64,000 nt of DNA from Lentzea flava. Lineage in GTDB: Bacteria > Actinomycetota > Actinomycetes > Mycobacteriales > Pseudonocardiaceae. The translations under genes were made by a program, and so were the position numbers. The notes beneath the pieces are model-generated. The model made no database searches, was not told where the DNA came from, and worked only from the letters and a program-made list of their open reading frames with translations. The stretch's first letter is position 1, and every line of letters begins with the position of its first letter. Positions 44,485 to 52,909 of the stretch are shown one piece after another. The stretch spans positions 186,001 through 250,000 of the forward strand of contig NZ_BMRE01000002.1 of assembly GCF_014648475.1 (NCBI RefSeq), written 5' to 3'.

Positions 44485-45315
44485 ATGCCACGACGAAAGT
44501 CCAGTGTGGTCGGACGCGAGTTCGGCGAAGGCGTCCGGCGCGCGATCGAACAGACAGGGCTCACCCACCGCAAACTCGCAGAAGCACTCGGCTGGGACGA
44601 AGCGAAGCTCTCCGACCTGGTGCGAGGCAAAGGCGGTATCACCGAGGCCGATCTGAGGCAGCTGCTCGGGTATTGCCGGGTCAGCCCTGACGAGGTGCGC
44701 TACCTCGTCGGACTGTTCCACGAGACTCGCGAAAGCGGCTACCTCAAGATTCCCGACGAGGGTCCACCGGACCAGGTGCCTGTTCTCCTCAACCAGGAGC
44801 GGCTCGCCAACGAGATCACCGTCTGGTCGGCGAATCTCATTCCCGGCCACCTTCAGACCGCTGACTACATGCGTGCAGTCATCGACCAGGAAGCTCGCAA
44901 CAAGTCGATCGACTACGAGAAGGTCATCGCCGCAAAGCTCGAACGCCGCAAGCTCTTCCACCCGAGCCGTACGTTCGTGTTCTTCCTCCACGAACAGGCT
45001 CTTCGTCTACCAGTGGGTGGATCCGACGTCATGAAGGATCAATACATCCATCTTCTCGGGATGGCACAACGTTCCTACATCACCCTGCGAGTCGTGCCGA
45101 CCGCCATCGGTGCGCACGCAGGCACCTCAGGGTCGTTCCTTCAGCTCAGCTATGAGAAGTTCGATCCGGTGATCTTCATCGAGGGCAAGACCTCTGGTCT
45201 CTTCCTCGAAGACACGAGATCGCTCGCCGTCTACTCCAGCGTGCTGAAGTTGCTCGACCAGCAGGCATTGGATCCGGAACAATCAAAGGAGCTGATCACC
45301 AGCATGTTGATCTGA
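44485..45315 (+). CDS. XRE family regulator with DUF5753
   Basis: A 276-residue protein. N-terminal helix-turn-helix (LTHRKLAEALGWDEAKLSDLVRG), then DUF5753 from ~95 (TVWSANLIPGHLQTADYMRAVI, FFLHEQALRLPVGG, GTSGSFLQL). Such proteins pair with a DUF397 partner in actinobacteria, where members such as WhiJ and its kin affect development. There is no Shine-Dalgarno sequence before the ATG, so it may be leaderless. The DUF397 gene follows after 12 bp. Confidence 0.93.
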   Translation: MPRRKSSVVGREFGEGVRRAIEQTGLTHRKLAEALGWDEAKLSDLVRGKGGITEADLRQLLGYCRVSPDEVRYLVGLFHETRESGYLKIPDEGPPDQVPVLLNQERLANEITVWSANLIPGHLQTADYMRAVIDQEARNKSIDYEKVIAAKLERRKLFHPSRTFVFFLHEQALRLPVGGSDVMKDQYIHLLGMAQRSYITLRVVPTAIGAHAGTSGSFLQLSYEKFDPVIFIEGKTSGLFLEDTRSLAVYSSVLKLLDQQALDPEQSKELITSMLI

Positions 45316-45327
45316 GGAGGCGTTCGC

Positions 45328-45492
45328 ATGTCGAGCTGGCGCAAGAGTTCCTACAGCGCGGACTCAAGCGACTGCGTCGAGGTTGGGCGTGGCATCGGTA
45401 TCCGCGACAGCAAGGCGCCGACCACGCACCTGCCGGTGTCGGCCAAGGCGTGGTCGGCGTTCCTCGGACTAGTGCGGAGCCCGCGCAGCTAG
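45328..45492 (+). CDS. DUF397 protein
   Basis: A 54-residue protein: MSSWRKSSYSADSSDCVEVG then IGIRDSKAP and the closing SAKAWSAFLGLVR, a canonical DUF397. GAGGAGG precedes the ATG. It is the usual small partner of the XRE-DUF5753 regulator just upstream and is probably cotranscribed. Its last 24 bp overlap the 3' end of ptsI on the other strand. Confidence 0.9.
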   Translation: MSSWRKSSYSADSSDCVEVGRGIGIRDSKAPTTHLPVSAKAWSAFLGLVRSPRS

Positions 45493-47100
45493 CTTCGCCG
45501 TCGCCGGGTCGCCCGCCGCGAGCGCGCCACGGGCGGCGAGCTGGCAGATGTCCATGCTGGACGTGGCGAGCTTGGCGCCGACATCGGCCAGAGCCGTGTG
45601 GTTCATCGACAGCGACGTCACGCCCATGCCGATGAGCACGCACGCGAGCAACGGGTCGGCCGCGGCCTCGCCGCACACGCCGATCTGCTTGCCCGCCGCC
45701 GTGGCCGCCTCGCCGACCTGCGCGATCAGTCGCAGCAACGCGGGCTGCCACGGGTCGTTCAGCGCGGCCACGCCACCGAGCTGGCGGTCGGCGGCGAAGA
45801 CGTACTGCGCCAGGTCGTTGGTGCCGATCGAGATGAAGTCGACGACCTGCAGGATCTCCCGCGCCGACAGGGCGGCGGACGGCACCTCGACCATCACGCC
45901 GGCGCGCTTGATCCCCGCCTGGCGGGCACGGGCGACGAACCACGAGGCCTCGGCGGCGGTGGCGACCATCGGGGCCATGACGGAGACGTCGGCACCGGAC
46001 TCGGCTGCCGCGGCCGCGATGGCTTCGAGCTGGCGGTCCAGGACGTCCGGGCGGTCGAAGGCGACGCGCAGACCGCGCACACCGAGCGCCGGGTTGGGCT
46101 CGGGGTCCGGGTTCAGAAACGCCAGCGGCTTGTCCGCGCCCGCGTCGAGGGTGCGCACCACGACCGGCTTGCCCTTGAACGGCGCCAGCACAGCCGCATA
46201 CGCAGCAGTCTGATCGGCAACACTCGGCTCCTCCGCGGCGTCGAGGAAGCAGAACTCCGTGCGGAACAGGCCGACGCCCTCGGCACCGGCGGCGGCAGCG
46301 GCGGCGGCGTCCGCGGGCGAACCCACGTTGCCGAGGACCTTCACGCGGTGGCCGTCCTTCAGCACACCCACGCCGTTCCACGTGGCCTTCTTGCCCGTGC
46401 CGGCCGCACGGACCTTGCCGTCCGACTCGCGGACCTGGCCGGTGTCGCCGTCGACTTCGAGAGCGGGAACGTCCAGCGCGAGCACGCCACGGCAGGCGAC
46501 GACGGCCGGGATGCCCAGCGAACGGGCGAGGATCGCGGTGTGAGAGGTGGGGCCGCCCTCCTCGGTGACCAGGGCGAGGACCTTCGACGGGTCGAGACCT
46601 GCCGTGTCCGCGGGCGCCAGATCGCGCGCCACCAGCACGGACGGCGAATCCAGGTCGGGAACGCCCGGCGCGGGCAGGCCCAGGAGCTCGGCGACCACGC
46701 GGTCGCGGACGTCCTGGACGTCGCGGGCGCGTTCGGCCATGTAGCCACCGGCGGCCTGCAGCGCCGTGACGAACTTCTGCGCCGCCTGGTGCACCGCGCG
46801 GGCGGCGGGCAGCGACTCGTCGACGACGAGCTTCTCTGCCGATTTGATGAGGGACGGGTCGCCCGCCATCGCCGCCGTCGTCTCCAGCACGGCGCGGGCC
46901 TCGCCCTCGACGGTCTTCGCGCGCTCCATCAGGCGCTGCGCCACGACCTCGGTGGCCGGGCGGATCCGGGAGGCTTCTACTTTTGTATCCGCAGGTCGCG
47001 GGCCCAGCGGAGGTTCTGGCAGGGCCTCTGCGACCCTCACCACGGGGCCGGAAGCCCGGCCGCTGCTGACACCGACACCGCTCAGCCGCGCGCTCGACAT
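45469..47100 (-). CDS. ptsI: Phosphoenolpyruvate-protein phosphotransferase (PTS enzyme I)
   Basis: A 543-residue enzyme I, which takes phosphate from phosphoenolpyruvate and passes it to HPr for sugar uptake. The phospho-His is His187 in GGPTSHTAILAR. The C-terminal PEP barrel has GVGLFRTEF, MVEVPSAAL, ISIGTNDLAQY and the conserved Cys in QIGVCGEAA. No other pts gene is in the window. A TGGTCTAGACCA palindrome touches the start codon, pointing to control by a DasR-type repressor that senses glucosamine-6-phosphate. No Shine-Dalgarno site lies at normal distance, so the message may be leaderless. Confidence 0.96.
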   Translation of the reverse strand: MSSARLSGVGVSSGRASGPVVRVAEALPEPPLGPRPADTKVEASRIRPATEVVAQRLMERAKTVEGEARAVLETTAAMAGDPSLIKSAEKLVVDESLPAARAVHQAAQKFVTALQAAGGYMAERARDVQDVRDRVVAELLGLPAPGVPDLDSPSVLVARDLAPADTAGLDPSKVLALVTEEGGPTSHTAILARSLGIPAVVACRGVLALDVPALEVDGDTGQVRESDGKVRAAGTGKKATWNGVGVLKDGHRVKVLGNVGSPADAAAAAAAGAEGVGLFRTEFCFLDAAEEPSVADQTAAYAAVLAPFKGKPVVVRTLDAGADKPLAFLNPDPEPNPALGVRGLRVAFDRPDVLDRQLEAIAAAAAESGADVSVMAPMVATAAEASWFVARARQAGIKRAGVMVEVPSAALSAREILQVVDFISIGTNDLAQYVFAADRQLGGVAALNDPWQPALLRLIAQVGEAATAAGKQIGVCGEAAADPLLACVLIGMGVTSLSMNHTALADVGAKLATSSMDICQLAARGALAAGDPATAKLAARAPH

Positions 47101-47112
47101 GGTCTAGACCAT
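47099..47112. promoter_or_regulatory. DasR-type operator (dre) at the ptsI start
   Basis: ATGGTCTAGACCAT is a perfect 14-bp palindrome. Its core TGGTCTAGACCA equals the centre of the Streptomyces dre consensus, and ptsI is a known DasR target there. It overlaps the ptsI start codon on the minus strand, where a bound repressor would block initiation. Confidence 0.8.
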
Positions 47113-47148
47113 ACCCTTCCACCGGGAACCGACGACAGCTCAGTGTGA

Positions 47149-47994
47149 CTAATCCAGGGGCGGGATGCGGAACGCCGCTGAGCTGGTGGTCGTGACGTAA
47201 CGCAAAAGTGCGTCGCCATCGGTCATGCGATACATCGTGTTCACAAACGTCCGCAGCTCGCGCTGAAAGGAGATGAAGATCAGGCCCTCGGCGTAGTTGT
47301 AGGAGCGGCGCAGCATCAGGCCTGCCCCCGCCGTCAACGGGTGCGCGCGCCGGACGTGCGCGTCGGCCGGGATGACGTACTCGCCGTCCGGGGTCTTTGC
47401 CGACAAATCGACCTCCTCGCCACCGGACAACGGCACGGCGTCGTGCTTCCGCCGTCCGAAGATCCGCTCCTGCTCGCTGACCGGCAGCGCGGTGAACCCG
47501 GCGACGTCGAGCTTCATCCGGCGCACGACCGCGATGGTCGACCCGTCCGGCAGCCAGACCTCCCGCTCGAACTCCTCCGGCGTCTTCGGCAAGACGATCC
47601 CGTCCTGGAAGCCCAGCACGTTGGTGCGGTCGGGGTTGCAGAACCCCTGCTCACGCCACCGCAACCGCCCCTCGGGCCGCAACCTCAAGGCCGCATCTCG
47701 CACTGCGCCGGGGTCGTCACCGCAGATCTGCAGGAACAGCTTTCCGCCCAGGTCCTGCGGCTGGACCGCGTCGCCGGGGAACTCCGGCAACCCGTCGACC
47801 CCGTGCCCCCACGTCACCGTGACCGACGAACTGACCTGCGCAGACGGCACCGAGGACGCGTCCCACACGGAGATGTCGGCGTGCCGCTGCTGCGGGGTGA
47901 CGACCCCCGGCTGCCGTTCAGGCGAGCCGCAGCCGCCGAGTAGCCCAATGGCAGCAGCGCCGTACAGCAGACGGCGTCGTGAGAGTTGGCCCAC
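47149..47994 (-). CDS. Compact DyP-type peroxidase with Tat lipoprotein signal
   Basis: A 281-residue heme peroxidase. I chose the GTG at 47994, which gives a twin-arginine signal (SRRRLLYGAAAIGLLGGC) ending in a lipobox. The DyP signature GxxDG is in LGFQDGIVL; the heme His is in HVRRAHP and the distal Arg in LRRSYNY. EfeB-type relatives are longer by about 100 residues: here VVTPQQRHADISVWD runs almost directly into TVTWGHGVDGL. It would act outside the membrane. No efeU or efeO iron-uptake genes are adjacent. Divergent from the lipoprotein pair. Confidence 0.85.
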   Translation of the reverse strand: MGQLSRRRLLYGAAAIGLLGGCGSPERQPGVVTPQQRHADISVWDASSVPSAQVSSSVTVTWGHGVDGLPEFPGDAVQPQDLGGKLFLQICGDDPGAVRDAALRLRPEGRLRWREQGFCNPDRTNVLGFQDGIVLPKTPEEFEREVWLPDGSTIAVVRRMKLDVAGFTALPVSEQERIFGRRKHDAVPLSGGEEVDLSAKTPDGEYVIPADAHVRRAHPLTAGAGLMLRRSYNYAEGLIFISFQRELRTFVNTMYRMTDGDALLRYVTTTSSAAFRIPPLD

Positions 47995-48041
47995 AGGGGC
48001 AGTGTGACAGTAGGCCGAACGGCGCAGTACGGTGACCGGCT

Positions 48042-49256
48042 GTGCGCGCTCCGTACACCTTTGCCGCTCTGCTCCTGGTCGCCGGATGTTCACCGGCGGC
48101 GGACCCGAAACTCGGCCCCGAGATCAACGTCCCGGCGCAGCTGACCACCATCCAGGCCGCCGTGGACGCGGCGCAGGAGGGCGCGACCATCATCGTGTCC
48201 CCCGGCGTCTACAAGGAGTCGGTGCAGGTCAGGACCAAGGGCCTCACGATCAGGGGCACCCAGCGCGGCAGCGTGATCATCGACGGCGAGGTCAAGCGCG
48301 CCAACGGGATCGTCGTCACCGCCCCGGACGTCTCGGTGCAGAACCTGACGGTCCGCAACCACACGTTGAACGGCGTGCTCGTCACCGGACTGAGTGAGAA
48401 CGGCGGGATGGGCCGCGGCAGCAACGGCTACACCAAGCTCGACACGCAGAAGTTCCCGCCGTTGCAGGGCTTCCGCGTCTCGTACGTGACGGCCAGCAAC
48501 AACGCGCTGTACGGCATCTACGCGTTCGACGCACAGCACGGCGTGATCGAGCAGAGCTACGCGAGCGGCAGCGCGGACTCCGGTTTCTACGTCGGCCAGT
48601 GCAAGCCGTGCGACATCGTCGTGCGCGGCAACGTCGCCGAGCGCAACGCCGTCGGCTACGAGGGCACGAACGCGTCCGGCCAGATGTACGTGCTGGGCAA
48701 CAGGTTCAGCGGCAACCGCGTCGGCATGACCTCGAACTCCGACTACCAGGAGGCGTTCGTCCCGCAGGAGGACGCCACGTTCGTCGGCAACCTCGTGTCG
48801 GACAACTCCGAGGCGCTCTCACCGGCGCAGGCCGACGGCGCGTTCGGGCTCGGTGTGGGCATCGCGGGCGGTACGCGGAACCTGGTGTCCCGCAACCTGA
48901 TCACCGGCAACCCCGGTGCCGGCATCGCGCTCGGGTCCAGCGAGGACCTGCCGCCGCTGGACAACCGGTTCGACGACAACGTGATCACCCGCAACGGCCA
49001 GGAAGTGCTGTACGTGGCCACGAAACGCGCACCCGGCAGGAACAACTGTTTCGACGACGGCCAGTGCTACGGCGGCGTCGGCGACCCGTTGCCGAAACCC
49101 GCCGCACCGCGCGGGATCCCGTTCAACCAGGTCGCCGCACCGCCGCTGCAGCCGGACATGCCGAGCGGCCCGTTGCCGGACAAGGCACCGAACGTGGAGA
49201 AGTACGGCGTGCCGACCGAGGACCTGTTCGACGACCGCGCGGCGGTGCGGTCGTGA
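48042..49256 (+). CDS. Parallel beta-helix lipoprotein
   Basis: A 404-residue lipoprotein from a GTG start; lipobox LLLVAGC, mature from Cys ~16. Residues ~30-310 are PbH1 repeats (TIQAAVDAAQEGATIIVSPGVY, GIVVTAPDVSVQNLTVRN, NALYGIYAFDAQHGVIEQSYA), the NosD-like right-handed helix. A Cys pair lies in GQCKPCDI and another in NNCFDDGQC. The Pro-rich C-terminus is probably extended. The next lipoprotein gene starts in a GTGA overlap. Confidence 0.88.
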   Translation: MRAPYTFAALLLVAGCSPAADPKLGPEINVPAQLTTIQAAVDAAQEGATIIVSPGVYKESVQVRTKGLTIRGTQRGSVIIDGEVKRANGIVVTAPDVSVQNLTVRNHTLNGVLVTGLSENGGMGRGSNGYTKLDTQKFPPLQGFRVSYVTASNNALYGIYAFDAQHGVIEQSYASGSADSGFYVGQCKPCDIVVRGNVAERNAVGYEGTNASGQMYVLGNRFSGNRVGMTSNSDYQEAFVPQEDATFVGNLVSDNSEALSPAQADGAFGLGVGIAGGTRNLVSRNLITGNPGAGIALGSSEDLPPLDNRFDDNVITRNGQEVLYVATKRAPGRNNCFDDGQCYGGVGDPLPKPAAPRGIPFNQVAAPPLQPDMPSGPLPDKAPNVEKYGVPTEDLFDDRAAVRS

Positions 49257-49930
49257 GGAAGACGGTTCTCGCGCTGGCCCTCGCGGTGACGGCCTGCAGC
49301 TCCACGCCCGACCCCCGGCCGCTGTCGGTCCCCGAGGCGGAACGGCTGGCGCTGGTCAGGTTTTCCAACTACACGACCGGGATCAGGGCGTTCACCGCGT
49401 CCGTGCCGTCGCCCGGTGGAAAGCTCGTGCTGGACGGCCGGGTCGACTTCGTGAACCACCTCGGCTACGCGGGCATGCGCACGGACGGCCGTGACGACGA
49501 GTTCTCCCGGGGCCTGGTGCAGTGGAACCTGGGCAGGATGGCGTTCGCGACGAACCCGTCGGCCAAGCCGGTCGACCCGGTGCCGATGATCGACTGGCAG
49601 GTCAGGGACCTGCGGGAACGCGGCTCCGAACTGGACGGCGCGCTCCGGCTGCTGGTGAACCTGGGCTCGGACCGGCCGGAGAACGCCCAGCTGCTGCTGC
49701 AGAGCTCGGCGCGCTGGCTGCGTTCGGACCGGATCGGCGACACGGCCGTCGACGTCTTCGAGGGCCCGAAGCAGAAGGACGCGACCGACGCGCGGCTGCG
49801 CTACTGGCTCGACGCCGACGGCAAGCTCCGCAGGCTGGAAGCCAAGCTGGGCACCCAGGAGGAGCTCGCCGTCTTCGACTTCACCGGGCAGGGCGACCCG
49901 GTGCAGGTCATTCCGCCGCTGACGCGCTGA
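49253..49930 (+). CDS. Lipoprotein, LolA/LppX-like impression
   Basis: A 225-residue lipoprotein whose GTG overlaps the previous stop. Lipobox ALAVTAC. The mature part alternates strands with SFTASVPSPGG-like and WLDADGKLRRLEAKL segments, reminiscent of LppX/LolA-type lipid-binding folds, but this is only an impression. Coupled to the beta-helix lipoprotein, so they likely work in one complex. Its 3' end overlaps rbsK on the other strand by 23 bp. Confidence 0.75.
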   Translation: MRKTVLALALAVTACSSTPDPRPLSVPEAERLALVRFSNYTTGIRAFTASVPSPGGKLVLDGRVDFVNHLGYAGMRTDGRDDEFSRGLVQWNLGRMAFATNPSAKPVDPVPMIDWQVRDLRERGSELDGALRLLVNLGSDRPENAQLLLQSSARWLRSDRIGDTAVDVFEGPKQKDATDARLRYWLDADGKLRRLEAKLGTQEELAVFDFTGQGDPVQVIPPLTR

Positions 49931-50786
49931 CCTCGGCCGCGGTCGGGTAGGACGGCTGCGCGCCCGCCTTCGTGACAGAAAGCGCGGCGACCTTCGCCGC
50001 GTACTTCGCGGCGTCGACGAGCGTGTCGCCCTCGGCGAGCCGGGCGGACAGCGCGCCCGCGAACGCGTCGCCGGCGCCGGTCGTGTCCACGACCTCGGCG
50101 ACCTCGATCGACGGCACCTCCGTGATGCCTTCCCCGGTCACAACGGCCGCACCGCGCGCGCCGAGCGTGACGACCGCGGACTGCGGGCCGAGCTGCAGCA
50201 AGCCCTGGAAGTCGGGCGCGAGCTGCGCGGCCTCGTGCTCGTTCACGATCAGCACGGTGAGCTGCCTCAGCGTTTCCGCCGGCAGTTCGGCGACCGGCGA
50301 CAGGTTCAGCACGGTCCGCACGCCGACCTTCGCTGCCACGCCGATCGCGTGGATCACCGTCTCCAGCGGCACTTCCAGCGAACACGTCACTACCTGCGCG
50401 CCGTCGAACGAGACAGCGTCCACATCGGACGGTGACACGTCGGCGTTGGCGCCGGGGGAGACGACGATGGAGTTCTCGCCGTCCGGAGTCACGGTGATGT
50501 AGGCGATGCCGGTCGGCCGTGCGGACGTCTTCACCAGCTTGGTGTCGACACCGGACGACTCAAGCGACTCGCGCAGCAGCTCGCCGTACCCGTCGCCGCC
50601 GAGAGCACCGATGAGCGAAACCCCGGCACCGACGCGAGCGGCGGCAACGGCGGTGTTCGCGCCCTTGCCGCCGGGCAGCACGACGGTGTCGCCGCCGAGC
50701 ACGGTCTCACCGCCGGCGGGCCGCCTGCCGACCTCGACCACGAGGTCGGCGTTGGCGGACCCGAGGACAAGCAGAGTGTTCGTCAC
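49908..50786 (-). CDS. rbsK: Ribokinase
   Basis: A 292-residue PfkB-family kinase that phosphorylates ribose at O5. GTG start after GGAGG. Substrate motif PGGKGANTAVAAARVG and ATP/anion-hole motif DTTGAGDAFAGAL are both intact. Last gene of the ribose operon, separated from rbsB by 252 bp containing a hairpin. Confidence 0.93.
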   Translation of the reverse strand: MTNTLLVLGSANADLVVEVGRRPAGGETVLGGDTVVLPGGKGANTAVAAARVGAGVSLIGALGGDGYGELLRESLESSGVDTKLVKTSARPTGIAYITVTPDGENSIVVSPGANADVSPSDVDAVSFDGAQVVTCSLEVPLETVIHAIGVAAKVGVRTVLNLSPVAELPAETLRQLTVLIVNEHEAAQLAPDFQGLLQLGPQSAVVTLGARGAAVVTGEGITEVPSIEVAEVVDTTGAGDAFAGALSARLAEGDTLVDAAKYAAKVAALSVTKAGAQPSYPTAAEVSASAAE

Positions 50787-50952
50787 TTGTTGGCCTCCTA
50801 CCCACGACCGAGGCCGGGGCAATCCATCCTCGCGGTTGGAAACTTTCTGCTTCTCAGCCCATTGCCGCCTGGGTTACCAGCGGAGGGACGGTGTACCGCC
50901 CACGGTCTTACACAGGCTCCACAGACCTGACATCCCGCCAGCCCGGCGGTAG

Positions 50953-50975
50953 GCCGGTTGAGCGTCTCAACCGGC
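50953..50975 (-). terminator. Intercistronic hairpin between rbsB and rbsK
   Basis: GCCGGTTGA and TCAACCGGC form a perfect 9-bp stem with a 5-nt loop, 64 bp past the rbsB stop. No T-run follows on the minus strand. It may attenuate or protect the message between rbsB and rbsK; the rest of the 252-bp gap shows no gene. Confidence 0.45.
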
Positions 50976-51038
50976 ACCGCCAAAGCTATCACCAGCTCGC
51001 AGGCCTTCTCGATCAGGTGAATGTGACCAGTTGCCGCG

Positions 51039-51959
51039 CTACTTGATGAACTCTGCCACGTTCTGCTTCGTGATGACCTTGACCTCGACGTCCACGACCT
51101 GCTGGACGGGCTCGCCCTTGGCCGCCTTCACGGCCTGCTCGACGGCCTTGGAGCCGAGCAGCTTGGGCTGCTGCGCGATGGTCGCGACGAGCGTGCCGTC
51201 CTGGATCGCCTTCAGACCGTCCGGCGTGCCGTCGAAGCCGACGACCATGACGTCCTTGCCGGCACGGGCGCCGAGCGCCTTGATCGCACCGAGCGCCATC
51301 TCGTCGTTCTCGGCGAAGATGCCCTTGATGTTCGGGTGACCCTGCAGCAGGTTGGTGGTCTCGTTCAGGGCCTTGGCGCGGTCGAAGTCCGCGACGGCCG
51401 TGGCGACGACCTTGATGTTGCCGCTGTTCAGGCCCTGCTCGAAGCCCTGGCCGCGGTCACGCGACGCCGACGCGCCCGAGATGCCCTTGAGGTGCGCGAC
51501 CTCGCCGGAGGTGGCGCGGCCGAGCTCGATGGCAGCGAGGCTGCCGCCCGACACGTTGTTGGAGGCGACCTCGGCGGCGACCTTGCCGCCCTCGACCGCG
51601 CGGTCGACCGAGATCAGCGGGATGTTCGCCATCTCGGCGGCCTTGGCGGCGGGCGCGGCCTGCTTGGAGTCGACCGGGTTGAGGATGATCGCCTTGACGC
51701 CCTGGGTCACCAGCGTCTGCACCTGGTTGACCTGGTTCGTCGCGTCGTTCTGCGCGTCGACCACGGTCAGCTTGGCACCGAGCTGGTTCGCCATCTCCTG
51801 CGCGCCCTGCTGCAGTTCCACGAAGAACGGGTTGTTCAAAGTGGACACCGCGAGGCCGACGGTGATGCCGCTGCCTCCGGACGCCCCTGTTCCGCTGCAC
51901 CCGGTCGCCAGCAGCGCAGCGGCACCGAGCGTCAGCGCGATCCGTCGGGTCACCTTCAT
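51039..51959 (-). CDS. rbsB: Ribose-type ABC transporter substrate-binding lipoprotein
   Basis: A 306-residue binding protein; lipobox LLATGC. The ligand-binding fold reads ITVGLAVSTLNNPFFVELQ, IILNPVDSKQAAPA, IPLISVDRAV and VVGFDGTPDGLKAI, all typical of RbsB. ATG after AAGGAAG. It delivers ribose (or a related pentose) to RbsAC. Confidence 0.93.
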   Translation of the reverse strand: MKVTRRIALTLGAAALLATGCSGTGASGGSGITVGLAVSTLNNPFFVELQQGAQEMANQLGAKLTVVDAQNDATNQVNQVQTLVTQGVKAIILNPVDSKQAAPAAKAAEMANIPLISVDRAVEGGKVAAEVASNNVSGGSLAAIELGRATSGEVAHLKGISGASASRDRGQGFEQGLNSGNIKVVATAVADFDRAKALNETTNLLQGHPNIKGIFAENDEMALGAIKALGARAGKDVMVVGFDGTPDGLKAIQDGTLVATIAQQPKLLGSKAVEQAVKAAKGEPVQQVVDVEVKVITKQNVAEFIK

Positions 51960-51988
51960 TGGTGTCTTCCTTACCTGTTCGGGATTTC

Positions 51989-52909
51989 TCAGCGACGGCG
52001 AAGTGAGTCGAGCAACGCGGCGAGAGCGATCACCGCGCCGATGACGACCTGCTGCCAGAAGGGCGGAACTTGCAGCAGGTTGAGGCCGTTGCGCAGGACG
52101 GCGAGCACAAGTGCGCCGACCAACGTCCCGGTGGCGCGGCCAACGCCACCGGACAAGGACGCACCACCGATGACGACAGCGGCGATGGCGTCGAGCTCGT
52201 AACCGACCGCTGCCTGCGGACCGGCGGACCCGAGCCGTCCCGCGAGCACGAGGCCCGCGGCGGCGGCGAACAGGCCGGAAAGGGCGTAGATCCAGAGCTT
52301 CTGCTTGCGCACGTCGATGCCGCTGAGCTTCGCGGCCTCCTCGTTGCCACCGATCGCGTACATGCGGCGGCCGAGGTTCGTGCGGGTGAGGATGAGGCCG
52401 GTGACGCCGAAGAACGCCAGCATCAGCAGCAGCGGCAACGGCAGGCTGGGCGCGAGGTTCGAGCCGAGGAACGTGACCAGTGCGTCGGTCTCGTGCGGCT
52501 GACCTCCGGAGAACACCAGCGTCAGACCACGCGCCACGCTGAGCATGGCTAGCGTCGCGATGAACGGCGGCAGCTTGCCGTAGCTGATCAACGCGCCGTT
52601 CACGAGGCCGCACAACGCACCGACGACCAGGCCGACCGGACCGGCGGTGAGCGCGCCGACCATGGCGGCCAGCGCGGCGATGCTGCCGACCGACAGGTCG
52701 ATGCCGCCCGCGACCACCACGAACGTCATGCCGAACGCCATGATCGCGATGACTGCGGCCTGTACGCCGACGTTGAGCAGGTTCTGCGCGGAGAGGAACG
52801 CCGGCTGCATGATCGCGATCGCGACAGCGAGCACGAGGAGCCCTGCCAGCGCTCCGTTCTCAGCCATCATTTTTTGGGGCGTACGGCGACTGCTGTTGAT
52901 CGTGGTCAT
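51989..52909 (-). CDS. rbsC: Ribose-type ABC transporter permease
   Basis: A 306-residue membrane protein with eight to ten helices. FVVVAGGIDLSVGS and AVVIGGASLSGGVGR are the conserved RbsC segments, and NLGRRMYAIGGNEEAAKLSGI is the cytoplasmic loop that contacts the ATPase. It overlaps the rbsA stop by 4 bp. Confidence 0.94.
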   Translation of the reverse strand: MTTINSSRRTPQKMMAENGALAGLLVLAVAIAIMQPAFLSAQNLLNVGVQAAVIAIMAFGMTFVVVAGGIDLSVGSIAALAAMVGALTAGPVGLVVGALCGLVNGALISYGKLPPFIATLAMLSVARGLTLVFSGGQPHETDALVTFLGSNLAPSLPLPLLLMLAFFGVTGLILTRTNLGRRMYAIGGNEEAAKLSGIDVRKQKLWIYALSGLFAAAAGLVLAGRLGSAGPQAAVGYELDAIAAVVIGGASLSGGVGRATGTLVGALVLAVLRNGLNLLQVPPFWQQVVIGAVIALAALLDSLRRR

